Assembly (NCBI GenBank): GCA_965197385.1 | Contig: CBDANA010000009.1 | Coordinates: 868,001 to 932,000, forward strand | Source: G963667915 sp965197385 | Lineage (GTDB): Bacteria; Acidobacteriota; Vicinamibacteria; Vicinamibacterales; UBA823 | DNA length: 64,000 nt | Direction of reading: 5' to 3' | Program-made: the position numbers and the translations under genes | The notes under the pieces: generated by a model | Database searches by the model: none | What the model was told of the DNA's origin: nothing | The model's input: the letters and a program-made list of their open reading frames with translations, nothing else | Shown here: piece after piece, positions 19,192 to 28,107 of the stretch | How positions within the stretch are numbered: the stretch's first letter is position 1 | Layout of the letters: every line of letters begins with the position of its first letter

Positions 19192-19222
19192 CTCAGGCGC
19201 GCGTGTCCAGTCGCCGGATCGG

Positions 19223-19696
19223 TCATTCGCCGGCCGGCTGCGGACGGATCGCGAAGAGGCGGTCGCCGTACTGCACCGGCTGGCCGTTCTCGACGAACAC
19301 CGAGACGATCTCGCCTTCGTACTCGGACTCGATTTCGTTCATCAACTTCATCGCTTCGATGATGCAGACCACCTGGCCGCGGCGCACGGCATCGCCGCTC
19401 TCGACGAACGGCCGGGCATTGGGATCCGGGGCCCGGTAGAACGTCCCGACGATGGGCGACTTGACGATAGCCAGATCGACGGCCTCGTCGGGCGAGGCCG
19501 ACGAAGGCACGGCCTTCGGCTCCGCCGCGGTGATCGGCCGGCTCGACTCGGCGTCGTCTGGTGGCGCCGCGGCGCCCGGCCAGAGGCCGTCGCGCTTGAT
19601 GCGCAGACGCAGCCCCTGCTGCTCGATCTCGAACTCGGCGAGGCCGTGCTCCTTCGCCAGATCCAGAATCCGCTTGATCTCGTCGAAATTCACCAT
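19223..19696 (-). CDS. accB: Biotin carboxyl carrier protein (alternative internal start)
   Basis: If translation starts at the internal ATG at 19696, the product is an ordinary 157-residue AccB, the biotin-bearing partner of AccC. The start MVNFDEIKRILDLAKEHGL matches the family opening, which supports independent initiation. The biotinyl domain spans roughly the last 80 residues (IVKSPIVGTFYRAPDP to the C-terminus), with the modified Lys in EAMKLMNE. This is an alternative reading of the 3' part of the fused frame, not an extra gene. Confidence 0.6.
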   Translation of the reverse strand: MVNFDEIKRILDLAKEHGLAEFEIEQQGLRLRIKRDGLWPGAAAPPDDAESSRPITAAEPKAVPSSASPDEAVDLAIVKSPIVGTFYRAPDPNARPFVESGDAVRRGQVVCIIEAMKLMNEIESEYEGEIVSVFVENGQPVQYGDRLFAIRPQPAGE

Positions 19697-20950
19697 CTGT
19701 GATTCGTCACGCCTCCCAGATATTTCCATGGATGTCTTCATGGAATTCTTCAGGCCGCGCGCCCCGTTCACCCGGCCGCGCGCGTCCTGCACCCATATCT
19801 CACGGGACATCCCGGTCAGGACCTCACACCCGTCAGCCGTGACCAGAACGTCGTCCTCGATCCTGACACCACCGAGGCCTGGCGCATAGGCCCCGGGCTC
19901 GACGGTGAAGATCATCCCGGGCGCCAGCGGACCGTCGGCACCGGCCGCCACCGCACGGGTGCGGTCCGGATCGCGCTTTCCGACCCGCGGCTCCTCGTGG
20001 ATCTCGAGGCCGAGGCCGTGGCCCGTCCCATGGCTGAAGGCGTCGCCGAGGCCGCACTCCGCGAGCACCCGGCGCGCCGCACCATCCACGTCGCTTGCCC
20101 ACACGCCCGGCCGGATCATCGAAATCGCCGCGCGCTGGGCCTCGATCACCGCCGCGTGCAGCCGTCTGGCCTCAGGGCCAGGTGGCCCGATCGTGGCGAC
20201 CCGGCTCAGATCCACGCAGTATCCGTCGTGGACCCCACCGAAGTCCAGCAGGACGATATCCCCCACCGACAGACACCGCGCGCCGGGACGGGCGTGCGGC
20301 AGCGCGCTGTTCGGCCCGGAGGCGACGATCGTATCAAACGCCGGGCGCTCGAAGCCGGCTCGGCGCACCACGGCGTCGATCTCCGCGGCGACCTGCCGCT
20401 CCTCCCGGCCGGCACACACGAGCGCCCGCACTTGGCCTTCCAGCGAGGACAGCAGGCGGGCCGCGTCACGCAGCGTGTCGATCTCGAGATCGTCCTTCAC
20501 CGCACGCACTTGCTCGACGAGGCGGAACGTCGCGACGAGCGTCGGGACCCCGCCCCGCGGCCCGGCGCCCTCCGCCAAGGCCTGCTGGAGGTGTTGGTGC
20601 GTGCGGACGCTCAGGTGCGCCGCCTCGAAGCCGAGCCGCACGTCGCCTGCCTCCGCGAGGGTGCGCGCCAGCGTCTCCTCGTGCGATCGCTCGACCACGC
20701 GGAGGCTCGTATCCGCCAGTCCGCGGCCTGACGCCACGAGCTCAGACGCCATCGTCCGGTACCGACCGTCCGTGATCAGGACGCAGCCGTCAGGCTTGAC
20801 GACGAGCGATCCGGCGCTGGCCCAAAAGCCGGTCAGGTAGGCGATGTTGGGCAGGTGGGTCACCACGAGGCCGCCCAGCCCCTCGTCGGTGATCCGCTGG
20901 CGCAGCCGGCCCAGCCTGGCCGTGAGGTCAGCCCGCGTGGCGACGGTCAT
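19223..20950 (-). CDS. Xaa-Pro-type M24 peptidase fused in frame to biotin carboxyl carrier protein
   Basis: One open frame of 575 codons holds two normally separate proteins. Residues 1-390 are an M24 aminopeptidase: creatinase-like N-domain, then the metal ligands in LLDFGGVHDGYCVDLSR, GTGHGLGLEIHE, FTVEPGAY and VRIEDDVLV. Residues 419-575 are AccB: a MVNFDEIKRILDLAKEHGL start, a Pro/Ala linker, and the biotinyl-Lys motif IIEAMKLMNE near the C-terminus. The linker (GARGLKNSMKTSMEISGRRDESQ) looks like translated intergenic DNA, and GGGAGG lies about 20 bases before the internal ATG. Either a real fusion or two genes whose stop was lost. Confidence 0.8.
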   Translation of the reverse strand: MTVATRADLTARLGRLRQRITDEGLGGLVVTHLPNIAYLTGFWASAGSLVVKPDGCVLITDGRYRTMASELVASGRGLADTSLRVVERSHEETLARTLAEAGDVRLGFEAAHLSVRTHQHLQQALAEGAGPRGGVPTLVATFRLVEQVRAVKDDLEIDTLRDAARLLSSLEGQVRALVCAGREERQVAAEIDAVVRRAGFERPAFDTIVASGPNSALPHARPGARCLSVGDIVLLDFGGVHDGYCVDLSRVATIGPPGPEARRLHAAVIEAQRAAISMIRPGVWASDVDGAARRVLAECGLGDAFSHGTGHGLGLEIHEEPRVGKRDPDRTRAVAAGADGPLAPGMIFTVEPGAYAPGLGGVRIEDDVLVTADGCEVLTGMSREIWVQDARGRVNGARGLKNSMKTSMEISGRRDESQMVNFDEIKRILDLAKEHGLAEFEIEQQGLRLRIKRDGLWPGAAAPPDDAESSRPITAAEPKAVPSSASPDEAVDLAIVKSPIVGTFYRAPDPNARPFVESGDAVRRGQVVCIIEAMKLMNEIESEYEGEIVSVFVENGQPVQYGDRLFAIRPQPAGE

Positions 20951-20953
20951 TAG

Positions 20954-21111
20954 CAGCCTGTGGTGAAAGTCCCGCGTGGCACCGAGACCGTCGAGGCGCC
21001 CGCTCCGCCAGGCGCGAGGAGGGAGAATACCGGGAATATTCGCCCGACGAGCAACGCCGCGGGGCGGGATGCATCGGCGGTCGAATGCCGCGAGACTTTC
21101 ACCACGGGCTG
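20954..21111. repeat. MITE-like palindromic repeat between the M24 peptidase and a TPR gene
   Basis: CAGCCTGTGGTGAAAG at the left and CTTTCACCACGGGCTG at the right, with GAATACCGGGAATATTC at the centre. The left flank is TTAG, 1-3 bases upstream of the peptidase start codon. At the right flank the reverse-strand TAG is the stop codon of the TPR gene. It therefore fills the whole gap between the two genes. Confidence 0.88.
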
Positions 21112-21558
21112 CTATGCCCCCTCACCAGGTCCAGCATCGCGCCGGCGGCGCGCCGCCGCCAGGAAGCGCTCGAACGGCGCGATGCGGGCCGAGGCGCTCG
21201 AACTGGGCGCGGCCTCGTCGCCTCCCGGGGCCTCTGCCTCTGGCGTCGCCCCCTGCGCAGCCTGCAGCTCGGCCAGGCCCTCACGCGCGGCCAGGTTGTC
21301 TGGGGCGTCGGCCTGGACGTCGTTCAGCTCTACCTCGGCGCTTTGGAGGTCGCCGATTGCCACCAGGGCACGCCCCAGGGTGACCCGGGCGGAGACGTAG
21401 CCGGGATGATGGGTCAGTCCGGAGCGACAGGTGATGATCGCGTCGTCGAAGCGGCACGCCCGGCGGTACTGCTCGGCGAGATTGGCGAACGCCACGGACG
21501 ATGGGTCCGCCCGCATCCGCCGCTTGAGCTCCTCGAGTGAAAAGGTCGGGTCGGCCAT
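21112..21558 (-). CDS. Small TPR-repeat protein
   Basis: A 148-residue soluble protein with two or three TPR units (VAFANLAEQYRRACRFDDAI, VSARVTLGRALVAIGDLQSA) and a polar, low-complexity C-terminal tail ending AARRRRDAGPGEGA. Last gene of the pilus-linked run, 11 bases after the lipoprotein gene. Its stop codon coincides with the end of the MITE-like repeat, so the original C-terminus may have been changed by the insertion. The function is not recognisable beyond scaffolding. Confidence 0.7.
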   Translation of the reverse strand: MADPTFSLEELKRRMRADPSSVAFANLAEQYRRACRFDDAIITCRSGLTHHPGYVSARVTLGRALVAIGDLQSAEVELNDVQADAPDNLAAREGLAELQAAQGATPEAEAPGGDEAAPSSSASARIAPFERFLAAARRRRDAGPGEGA

Positions 21559-21569
21559 CGAATGCTCCG

Positions 21570-21884
21570 TCAGCCGACAGTGACGTCGTCGGTCGTCGTG
21601 GCGGTTCGACCCTCGCTATCGGTCACGACGTCGGACTGCAGCGACCCGGTGAACGCCGCTCCCGCGCCAGTTCCGGACGCCCCCTGGAGCACCTCCAGGA
21701 CGAGCCCCGTTGCGGCGCGTGAGTCGGTCACCAGGTCGTTGCAGGCGACGGCGGCGAGGCACCAGGCCAGAACGAGGACGAGGACGAGGGAGTGCGGCCA
21801 CCGTGGAACGCGCCGGAGCGGCAGCTCGAGGCTACCGAGCGAGCTCGAACTCACGGTCAAGGTCAGAGGCTGTCGTGGACGCAT
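21570..21884 (-). CDS. Small lipoprotein downstream of pilQ
   Basis: A 104-residue protein with a long Arg-rich N-terminus, a hydrophobic segment SLVLVLVLAWCLAAVAC ending in a lipobox-like Cys, then NDLVTDSRAATGLVLEVLQG and a Thr/Asp-rich tail. The ATG at 21884 is chosen because it places the signal near the N-terminus. It lies 61 bases after pilQ, and the position suggests an accessory to the pilus secretin. I do not recognise a named family. Confidence 0.6.
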   Translation of the reverse strand: MRPRQPLTLTVSSSSLGSLELPLRRVPRWPHSLVLVLVLAWCLAAVACNDLVTDSRAATGLVLEVLQGASGTGAGAAFTGSLQSDVVTDSEGRTATTTDDVTVG

Positions 21885-21945
21885 CGTCGTGCTCCCGTCT
21901 ATTCTTCCGTTCTTCCGTTCTTCAGTCGCTCGCGGCCTGCCGGGT

Positions 21946-24519
21946 CTACCGAATGATCCGCGGCGTGATGAAGATGAGCAGCTCCCGATTGGTGTTGTCA
22001 TCGCGGCGGGTTCGGAATAGCCAGCCGAGCAGTGGAATACGGCTCAGATACGGCACACGCGACTCCGACGTCAGGTCATTCGCAACCACGATGCCGCCGA
22101 TGACGGTCGTGGCGCCGTCGTCTACCTGCACCGTCGTCGTCGCCGATTGCGTATCTATCGCTGGAATGCCGTTGATCTGGCGCAAGAAGTCTGGGGCGGC
22201 GTTCTCGAGGATGATCTCCATGATCACCGTCTCGGCGGCGGTGATGTGCGGCGTCACGCGCAGGCTCAGCGCGGCGTCTTTGAAGGTGACCGTGACCGTG
22301 TTGTTAGAGACCGTCTGGATCGGAATCTGGATGCCTTGCTTGACCTCCGCCTGGACGTTGTTCTGCGTCGTGACCCTGGGGCTCGACAGGATCCGGCCGT
22401 TCCCGCTGGTCTCCAACGCCGACAGCGCGAGGTCCAGATTGAACGCACCGTTCACGGCGCCGAGCGTGAGGCCGATAGCGCTCGTGGCGGCCGACACCGG
22501 GAGGTTGACGGCGGTGCCACTGGTTTCGGAGTCGATCGCCCGCGAGTCGATGCCGACCGGTCCTTGGGTCGCGCCGGTCCGGCCGGTCAGGCTCCCGCGG
22601 TTGGGGAAGCTCAGCGACGTCGTGTTGGACAGCTCGGGCGCGAGGCGGCCGTTGAGCCCCCACTGCACGCCCAGGGCCCGGGCGTAGTTGGACGTCGTCG
22701 TCACGATCCGCGCCTCGATCTCGACCTGCGGCTCCGCGCGGTCGAGTTCGGCGATGAGCTCCGTGGCGATGTCGATCCTGTCCGGCAGGTCGGTGATGAT
22801 GAGCGTGTTCGTCCGCTCGTCGATCTGCACCTGGCCGCGCTGCGAGAGGACCGAGCGCGTCAGCAGATCGGATAGGTCGACCGCCCGGGCGTAGCTCAGC
22901 GTGCGCGTGGTCGTGACCGTCTCACCCGCGAGCTCCTGTTCTTCCTCCAGCTGTCGGCGCGCTGCGGTCTCGGCCTGTAGGACGCTCAGCGGTGCAATGC
23001 GGACCACCGTGCCGTCCACCTCGTACCCAAGGGAGTTCGCCCGCAAGATGATGTCGAACGCCTGATCCCATGGGACGTCGCGCAACGAAACGTCGACGCT
23101 GCCCTGGACGTTCGTGTCAATTACGACATTGAGGCTGCTGATCTCGGCAAACGTCCGCAGGACCGCTCGCAGGTCGGCGTTCTGGAAATCCAGCGAGACC
23201 GGGTCGCCGGTGAACTCTGTGGCCTGGGTCCGGCCCAGCGTCTGGCCGCCCGCCTCGGGCGGGGACTGCGGCTGCGGCGCGGGCGGTTCGGCGATGGGGG
23301 CCAGAATCGGGCCACCGACCGGCGTTGGGGCCAAGGTGCCTCGGTCCAGCACGACCAAGGGCAGGTCCACCAGCGACACCGGACCGACGCCGACCGCTTC
23401 TGCGGCCAGCCTGGTGGTCCGGTCGGCCGGCGTCGGCAAGACGAGGCCGTCGCCTGCGTCGCCAACACCCTCGGAGACGGGAGGACCCTTCGGGCTCCCC
23501 TCACGCTCCGGTCCAGGTTCAGGTCCAGGTTCAGGTTCCGGTCCAGGTTCAGGCGAGGCCACCTCGCGAGTCACCCTCGAGTCAATCCGCGTCGGAGCTG
23601 GCTCGGCCACCGCGGGGGTGAGCGGCACGTCCGTGCGAACCTGGACCCTGGGAGGAATGGGCTCGACCGGTTGAATGAGGCCAATGGGCTGAATGGGATC
23701 AATGGGATCAATGGAAAAGATGACCGACAAGGCATTCGACGCTCCGGCCGCCTGTTCCACCCGGTAGCTCAACGCCTGCGTCAGGTCGAAAACGACCCGC
23801 GTCACCAGGGGCGAACGGCTGTGGAGCGCCACCCGGATCCGGCGAACCGGACCGAGATCGACTGTCGTCGACTCCGGGACGTTCGCACGCACAGCGGGAA
23901 AGTCCAGGACGAGCCGGGGCGGCGGGTCGGCCGCTTCGGCGATACGCGTCGGGACAAGCGTCCCGTTCGCGCTCAGCGTGACGCGCACCTCCTGAGGCCC
24001 GGCGCTGATCCGGATCGCCCGAATCAACGTGGCGGTCCCCGGCGGTTGGCGCGCCGCAGGCGTCGTCGCGGCTTCACTCGGCGGGGGCACCGGCGCGGGC
24101 GCCACTATCGGCGCGGACTCGTCGAGCGCGATTCTGATCTCACCGCCGCGGCTCTCCACCTGGTGGGCCACCGGCGCCAGCAGCGAGACCCACACACGGA
24201 CCAGCGCGCGGCCGCCGCTGTCCTGGGCCGACTCGACCGTCACGTTGGCCAGCGGACTCGGGGCGGCGGTCGCCAGTTCGTTCACCAGACCATCGGTCGA
24301 GGCATTGCGCAGGTCTACCAGCACGGTGAACGGATCGGGCCGACTCGTCACGTAGGCGACCGGTTCGCTGGCACCGATGACGACCGACACGTGACCGTCG
24401 TCTGTCACCGAGCGGATGACCTCGATGCGGGCCGGCGTAGCGGTGCCCACCGGAGCCAGGGCCGCAGCGAACACGCCGAGGACTGCACAGCCCACTGCCG
24501 TTCGGGAGGCTCGCCTCAC
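21946..24519 (-). CDS. pilQ: Type IV pilus secretin
   Basis: Outer-membrane secretin pore through which the type IV pilus passes. The 857-residue precursor has a signal peptide, two AMIN-type domains (about 30-290), a Pro/Glu-rich variable linker with GPEPEPGPEPGPE units, an N0/N1 region (VSLDFQNADLRAVLRTFAEIS), and the C-terminal secretin domain ending VPYLSRIPLLGWLFRTRR and ELLIFITPRII. It overlaps the pilP stop by ATGA. An unusual hydrophobic run SIDPIDPIQPIGLIQPVEPI precedes the linker. Confidence 0.93.
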   Translation of the reverse strand: MRRASRTAVGCAVLGVFAAALAPVGTATPARIEVIRSVTDDGHVSVVIGASEPVAYVTSRPDPFTVLVDLRNASTDGLVNELATAAPSPLANVTVESAQDSGGRALVRVWVSLLAPVAHQVESRGGEIRIALDESAPIVAPAPVPPPSEAATTPAARQPPGTATLIRAIRISAGPQEVRVTLSANGTLVPTRIAEAADPPPRLVLDFPAVRANVPESTTVDLGPVRRIRVALHSRSPLVTRVVFDLTQALSYRVEQAAGASNALSVIFSIDPIDPIQPIGLIQPVEPIPPRVQVRTDVPLTPAVAEPAPTRIDSRVTREVASPEPGPEPEPGPEPGPEREGSPKGPPVSEGVGDAGDGLVLPTPADRTTRLAAEAVGVGPVSLVDLPLVVLDRGTLAPTPVGGPILAPIAEPPAPQPQSPPEAGGQTLGRTQATEFTGDPVSLDFQNADLRAVLRTFAEISSLNVVIDTNVQGSVDVSLRDVPWDQAFDIILRANSLGYEVDGTVVRIAPLSVLQAETAARRQLEEEQELAGETVTTTRTLSYARAVDLSDLLTRSVLSQRGQVQIDERTNTLIITDLPDRIDIATELIAELDRAEPQVEIEARIVTTTSNYARALGVQWGLNGRLAPELSNTTSLSFPNRGSLTGRTGATQGPVGIDSRAIDSETSGTAVNLPVSAATSAIGLTLGAVNGAFNLDLALSALETSGNGRILSSPRVTTQNNVQAEVKQGIQIPIQTVSNNTVTVTFKDAALSLRVTPHITAAETVIMEIILENAAPDFLRQINGIPAIDTQSATTTVQVDDGATTVIGGIVVANDLTSESRVPYLSRIPLLGWLFRTRRDDNTNRELLIFITPRIIR

Positions 24520-25046
24520 CGTCCCTCCTCTGATGGCCGTAGCGGTTTACGCACCTCGCGCTCGCTCACGAGCGATAGGGGATCGTTGACGACCTGCATG
24601 AAAATGACGGCGTCTGCCGTGATCGTACGCACCGAGCCATCGAACAGGCGGTCACCATCTCGCACGAGAAACGTACGATCGCTGGGCGACTGCACGATGG
24701 CCACATAGACGCCCCGGCTACGTACTATGCCCCTGAGGGCAGCTTCGTTGATCGTCAGCCCCGAGAGGCCGCTGGGGCGGTCGCCCGCCGGCAGGGTCTC
24801 GACACCGCGCGCCAAGAGGCTCAGGAACGGATCGCGACGACCGGCCGGGTCGTAGAAATAGGCCTCGACCGGCGCCGGCTCGGCGTCCGCGCCCGGTTGA
24901 CTCGCGTCGGCTGTTGGCGCGACCGGCGGCGGCGGCTCGGGCTGCGCCGAGGCGGGCGGTGCCGGCACGACAACGATCAGAAGCGCGCCGAGTACGAAGG
25001 CCCGCGACGATGCTGCTAGGGTGAGATTCGGAGCAGTTACGCGCAT
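24516..25046 (-). CDS. pilP: Type IV pilus inner-membrane lipoprotein-like protein
   Basis: PilP connects the PilM/N/O inner-membrane platform to the PilQ secretin. The 176-residue protein has a signal peptide ending PAPPASAQ, a Pro-rich spacer, the YDPAGRRDPFLSL motif and a C-terminal beta domain with GIVRSRGVYVAIV and FLVRDGDRLFDGSV, matching PilP. There is no obvious lipobox Cys, unlike many PilP proteins, so it may be secreted rather than lipidated. It lies 37 bases after pilO and overlaps pilQ. Confidence 0.85.
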   Translation of the reverse strand: MRVTAPNLTLAASSRAFVLGALLIVVVPAPPASAQPEPPPPVAPTADASQPGADAEPAPVEAYFYDPAGRRDPFLSLLARGVETLPAGDRPSGLSGLTINEAALRGIVRSRGVYVAIVQSPSDRTFLVRDGDRLFDGSVRTITADAVIFMQVVNDPLSLVSEREVRKPLRPSEEGR

Positions 25047-25083
25047 GTCAGGCCCCAGGCGGCTGCGCCGGAGGCGTCGCCAG

Positions 25084-25641
25084 TTATTCCAGCAGGACGA
25101 ACGTCGTCGCCGTGCATTCGGCCGTGATGGTCAGGTTCTCGTCCGGCTGAGCAACCGCGCGCACCACCACCTCGCTGACGTTGATGAGCCGTGAAAACTT
25201 GCTGATACGGTCGAAGAACAGGCCGAGGTTGTGGTACGTGCCGGCGAGCTGGAGGCTGATTGGCCATTCGGCGTGCATTTCCTTGGTCACGATCGGCTGC
25301 GGTTGAAAGGCCCGAATTGTCAGGCTCGACTGCACGGCCAGGGTCTGAATCCGCCGGAGCAGATCGCCGACATTCTTCTGTTCGGGCAAGACGGCGCGGA
25401 GACTCTCCAGGCGGCTCTCGAGATCGGCGACCTGTTCTTGAAACTGGGGCAACTGCCGGGCCATCGTGAGGCCGCGATTGATGTCCGCACGCATCCGGTC
25501 GAGCTCCACCTGCTGCGACGCTATGGCCTGCTCTGCCGGCGCCGCGTAATAGAAATAGAACGCTCCGAGCCCGACCACCGACACAGCGACGAACAGGCCA
25601 ATCTGGCCGTACCATGGCAATTCGTTCAGCGTGAGTGCCAT
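25084..25641 (-). CDS. pilO: Type IV pilus assembly protein PilO
   Basis: Inner-membrane dimerisation partner of PilN. The 185-residue chain has one N-terminal helix (YGQIGLFVAVSVVGLGAFYFYY), a coiled coil (about 35-80) and a ferredoxin-like periplasmic domain ending FVLLE. The WPISLQLAGTYHNLGLFFDRIS segment is the conserved PilO core. It sits between pilN and pilP in the canonical order, with gaps under 40 bases. Confidence 0.88.
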   Translation of the reverse strand: MALTLNELPWYGQIGLFVAVSVVGLGAFYFYYAAPAEQAIASQQVELDRMRADINRGLTMARQLPQFQEQVADLESRLESLRAVLPEQKNVGDLLRRIQTLAVQSSLTIRAFQPQPIVTKEMHAEWPISLQLAGTYHNLGLFFDRISKFSRLINVSEVVVRAVAQPDENLTITAECTATTFVLLE

Positions 25642-25680
25642 AACTCGCGCTCGAAGTATCGGATCGTCCCGGTCGCAGCT

Positions 25681-26271
25681 TTAGCCGCCCGCGGGCGCCA
25701 CCGGGACCGGGATCGGGGCTGGCGGCTGAAATTGCGCCCTGATGGAAAAATTGACGACGGCGCCCTGGGGTAACTCCTCTACCTGACTGTCGAGTATTTC
25801 GACCGGCAGGACGAAGACTCCGGACACCTCGAGGTTGCCGATGAAGTCGGACAGCGCCGTCAGCGACGTGGCCCGGCCGCGAATCGTCAGGTTGCTCTCC
25901 TCCTGCTGCATCTCGATGAGCCAGAGCCCATCGGGTACCGCGAGGCTGACCTCGTCCAGCATCCGGACCGGCGCACCCTGGCCTTGTCGGAGCTGCTCGA
26001 TCAACGCCACGTGCTGCTGGAGTTGCTGGCGACGTTCCTCGAATTGCTGCACCTGATCGAGGACGCTTCGCAGACGGTCCGTCTCGGCCTGCGCGACCGC
26101 GACTTCCTGCGCGAGATCGGCCCTAGCCTGCCGCAGCGTCCAATACCACCAGCCGACGCCGAGCGCCGTCGCCAGTACGATCACGCTGCAGACCAGGGTG
26201 ACCTTGTGGGCGACGTCGAACCCGATGCGGCGACGCGTCCGCTCGATGGACAGCAGGTTGATCCGAATCAT
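25681..26271 (-). CDS. pilN: Type IV pilus assembly protein PilN
   Basis: Bitopic membrane protein that binds PilM through its short cytoplasmic N-terminus. That N-terminus here is MIRINLLSIERTRRR, the INLL-type PilM-binding motif. A transmembrane helix (VTLVCSVIVLATALGVGWWYW), a coiled coil and a ferredoxin-like domain follow, with a Pro-rich C-terminus. It overlaps pilM by 4 bases, so the two are translationally coupled. Confidence 0.9.
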   Translation of the reverse strand: MIRINLLSIERTRRRIGFDVAHKVTLVCSVIVLATALGVGWWYWTLRQARADLAQEVAVAQAETDRLRSVLDQVQQFEERRQQLQQHVALIEQLRQGQGAPVRMLDEVSLAVPDGLWLIEMQQEESNLTIRGRATSLTALSDFIGNLEVSGVFVLPVEILDSQVEELPQGAVVNFSIRAQFQPPAPIPVPVAPAGG

Positions 26272-27323
26272 CGGTCACCCACCCGGCGCAGCGCCAAGCC
26301 GACCGCCACGGCGGTCGTCGGCGCGAGCGCGCCAACGTCTCCTGTCTTCTGTGCGTCGAGTTGCAGCTGCCGGAAGGGGTCGAACATCTCGATGTCCGTG
26401 CCGAAGCGCTCCGCCATCGTCTCCGCCAAGCCTTTGATCTGCGCCGTCCCCCCGCTGAGGACGATGCGATCGATGCTGTCGGACGCCGCCGTCGCCTTGA
26501 AAAAATCGAACGTCTTCTGCACGTCCAGCATGACGTTGTCGGTGACCGCGTCGATCACCGGGATTGCTTCGTCGAAGGTCAGTCCTTCGATCAGAACGCC
26601 GCGCTTGAGCATGTCGGCCTTCTCGAACGGCAGGCTGAGCTCCTTTTGCAGCGCTTCCGTGTAGTCATTGCCCCCGATGGAAATGTCACGCGTGAACACG
26701 GATTGGTCGCCATTGAGGATGTTCACGTTGATCGAGCTGGCTCCGGCGTTCATCAAGACGACGACCTTCCCGGGCTCGATGCTGTAGTTGACCTCGTAAG
26801 CGTTCTGCAGCGCGAAGGCGTCCACGTCGAGGACAACCGCCTGACGACCGGCCTGCGCGATGACGCCGGTGTAGTCCGCAATCTTCTCCTTCTTGGCCGC
26901 CACCAGCAGGACGTCCATGGTGCCGCGCGTGGCGCCTTCGGAATCCCCCTCGACCACCTGGTAGTCCAGCGTGACGTCCTGGATGTCGAACGGGATGTAC
27001 TGCTCGGCCTCCCAGTAGATGGACTCGGACAGCTCGCTGTCCGTCATGAGCGGCAGGGTGATCTTCTTGACGATCACGGCGCTTCCCGACAGCGACGCCA
27101 CGACATCCTTCGTCTTGATCCGCCCCCCCTCGAACAGGCGTCCGATGGCCTCGGCCACCGAGGCCCCGTCGATGATCGCACCATCCACGATGGTGTCCGG
27201 GGGGATCGGCTCGCTGGCGACCCAGGTCACCTGGTGCCCCGATCGCGCCACTTTCAGCTCGACCGTCTTCACGGCGCTCGAGCCGATGTCGAGCCCGATA
27301 CTGGATTTCTTCTGTCTGAACAC
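26268..27323 (-). CDS. pilM: Type IV pilus assembly protein PilM
   Basis: Cytoplasmic actin-fold ATP-binding protein of the pilus platform. The 351-residue protein begins FRQKKSSIGLDIGSSAVKTVEL. It contains EAEQYIPFDIQDVTLDYQV, VLMNAGASSINVNI as phosphate-2 loop, and RIVLSGGTAQIKGL as the adenosine loop, in family order. It is the first gene of pilM-N-O-P-Q; the promoter should lie in the 350-base divergent region shared with rplM. Confidence 0.93.
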   Translation of the reverse strand: MFRQKKSSIGLDIGSSAVKTVELKVARSGHQVTWVASEPIPPDTIVDGAIIDGASVAEAIGRLFEGGRIKTKDVVASLSGSAVIVKKITLPLMTDSELSESIYWEAEQYIPFDIQDVTLDYQVVEGDSEGATRGTMDVLLVAAKKEKIADYTGVIAQAGRQAVVLDVDAFALQNAYEVNYSIEPGKVVVLMNAGASSINVNILNGDQSVFTRDISIGGNDYTEALQKELSLPFEKADMLKRGVLIEGLTFDEAIPVIDAVTDNVMLDVQKTFDFFKATAASDSIDRIVLSGGTAQIKGLAETMAERFGTDIEMFDPFRQLQLDAQKTGDVGALAPTTAVAVGLALRRVGDR

Positions 27324-27539
27324 GGGAACCTTCCGCTCCGTAACCCTAACGTGTTAGCACCACGCCAGTTCGTGCGGCCTGTGGCGACGGGCGACAAGCC
27401 CTCACCGGACCGTCAAAAACGCCCAGACCACCCAGTTACTTTATCGGTGCATCGACCCGGCCAGGACAGCCCTGCGTCTCATTCTCCACTCACTCGCCCT
27501 CGACTTGTACGGCAAGTTTCAGACCACTCCTGAGCCTAG

Positions 27540-27571
27540 CACCTCGTGGTGAAAGTCACGCGTGCGGCGAG
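27540..27571. repeat. Left-end relic of the MITE-like repeat
   Basis: CTAG is followed by CACCTCGTGGTGAAAGTCAC, the left end of the repeat with two changes. The rest of the element is gone. It lies between the divergent pilM and rplM genes, upstream of the ribosomal-protein promoter. Confidence 0.6.
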
Positions 27572-27605
27572 CCGTCCGGGAGCCGTCAATCCGGGGGGCG
27601 AATCC

Positions 27606-27635
27606 TTGACACCACCGGGTAATTGCCCGTAAGAT
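27606..27635 (+). promoter_or_regulatory. Sigma-70-type promoter for rplM-rpsI
   Basis: TTGACA at 27606-27611, an 18-base spacer, and TAAGAT at 27630-27635. The predicted start near 27642 leaves a leader of about 33 bases that contains GAGAGAGAG ahead of the rplM ATG. Confidence 0.7.
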
Positions 27636-27674
27636 TTGGGATTGCGGTCGCGCGAGATCGCTGAGAGAGAGCCG

Positions 27675-28106
27675 ATGCGGACGTTCGTGGCCACGCCGAA
27701 GAGCATGCAGCGCAAGTGGCACGTGATCGACGCCGAGGGGCAGGTGCTCGGCCGGATCGCGACGGTCGCTGCGCGTTTACTGCAGGGCAAGCACCGCCCG
27801 CAGTACACGCCGTTCATCGACGCCGGAGACCATATCGTCGTGGTCAATGCGGACCAGGTCAAGCTGACCGGTCGCAAGGAAGAACAGAAAATATATCGGC
27901 GGCACAGCGGATATGAAGGCGGACTTCGGGAAGAGCGCGCGAAGATCGTCCGCCAGCGGCGGCCCATTCGCCTCGTCGAAGAAGCGGTGCGCGGCATGTT
28001 GCCCAAGACCAAGCTCGGCAACGCGATGTACCGCAAGCTGAACGTCTACGCCGGCCCCACCCACCCGCACGCCGCCCAGAAACCGTCGACGCTCGAGGTC
28101 GGGTAA
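27675..28106 (+). CDS. rplM: Ribosomal protein uL13
   Basis: Large-subunit protein that helps fold 23S rRNA early in assembly. The 143-residue sequence has WHVIDAEGQVLGRIATVAA, GKHRPQYTPFIDAGDHIVVVNA and VRGMLPKTKLGNAMYRKLNVYAG, the family's fixed blocks. The ATG at 27675 (MRTFVATPKSMQRKW) follows a purine-rich leader. rpsI starts two bases after its stop, the standard L13-S9 operon. Confidence 0.96.
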   Translation: MRTFVATPKSMQRKWHVIDAEGQVLGRIATVAARLLQGKHRPQYTPFIDAGDHIVVVNADQVKLTGRKEEQKIYRRHSGYEGGLREERAKIVRQRRPIRLVEEAVRGMLPKTKLGNAMYRKLNVYAGPTHPHAAQKPSTLEVG

Positions 28107-28107
28107 C

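Noticed and set aside
23510..23560. CRISPR-like tandem repeats in pilQ
   Set aside because: The GGTTCAGGTCCA units are short, contiguous and in frame, and encode the Pro/Glu linker; there are no spacers.
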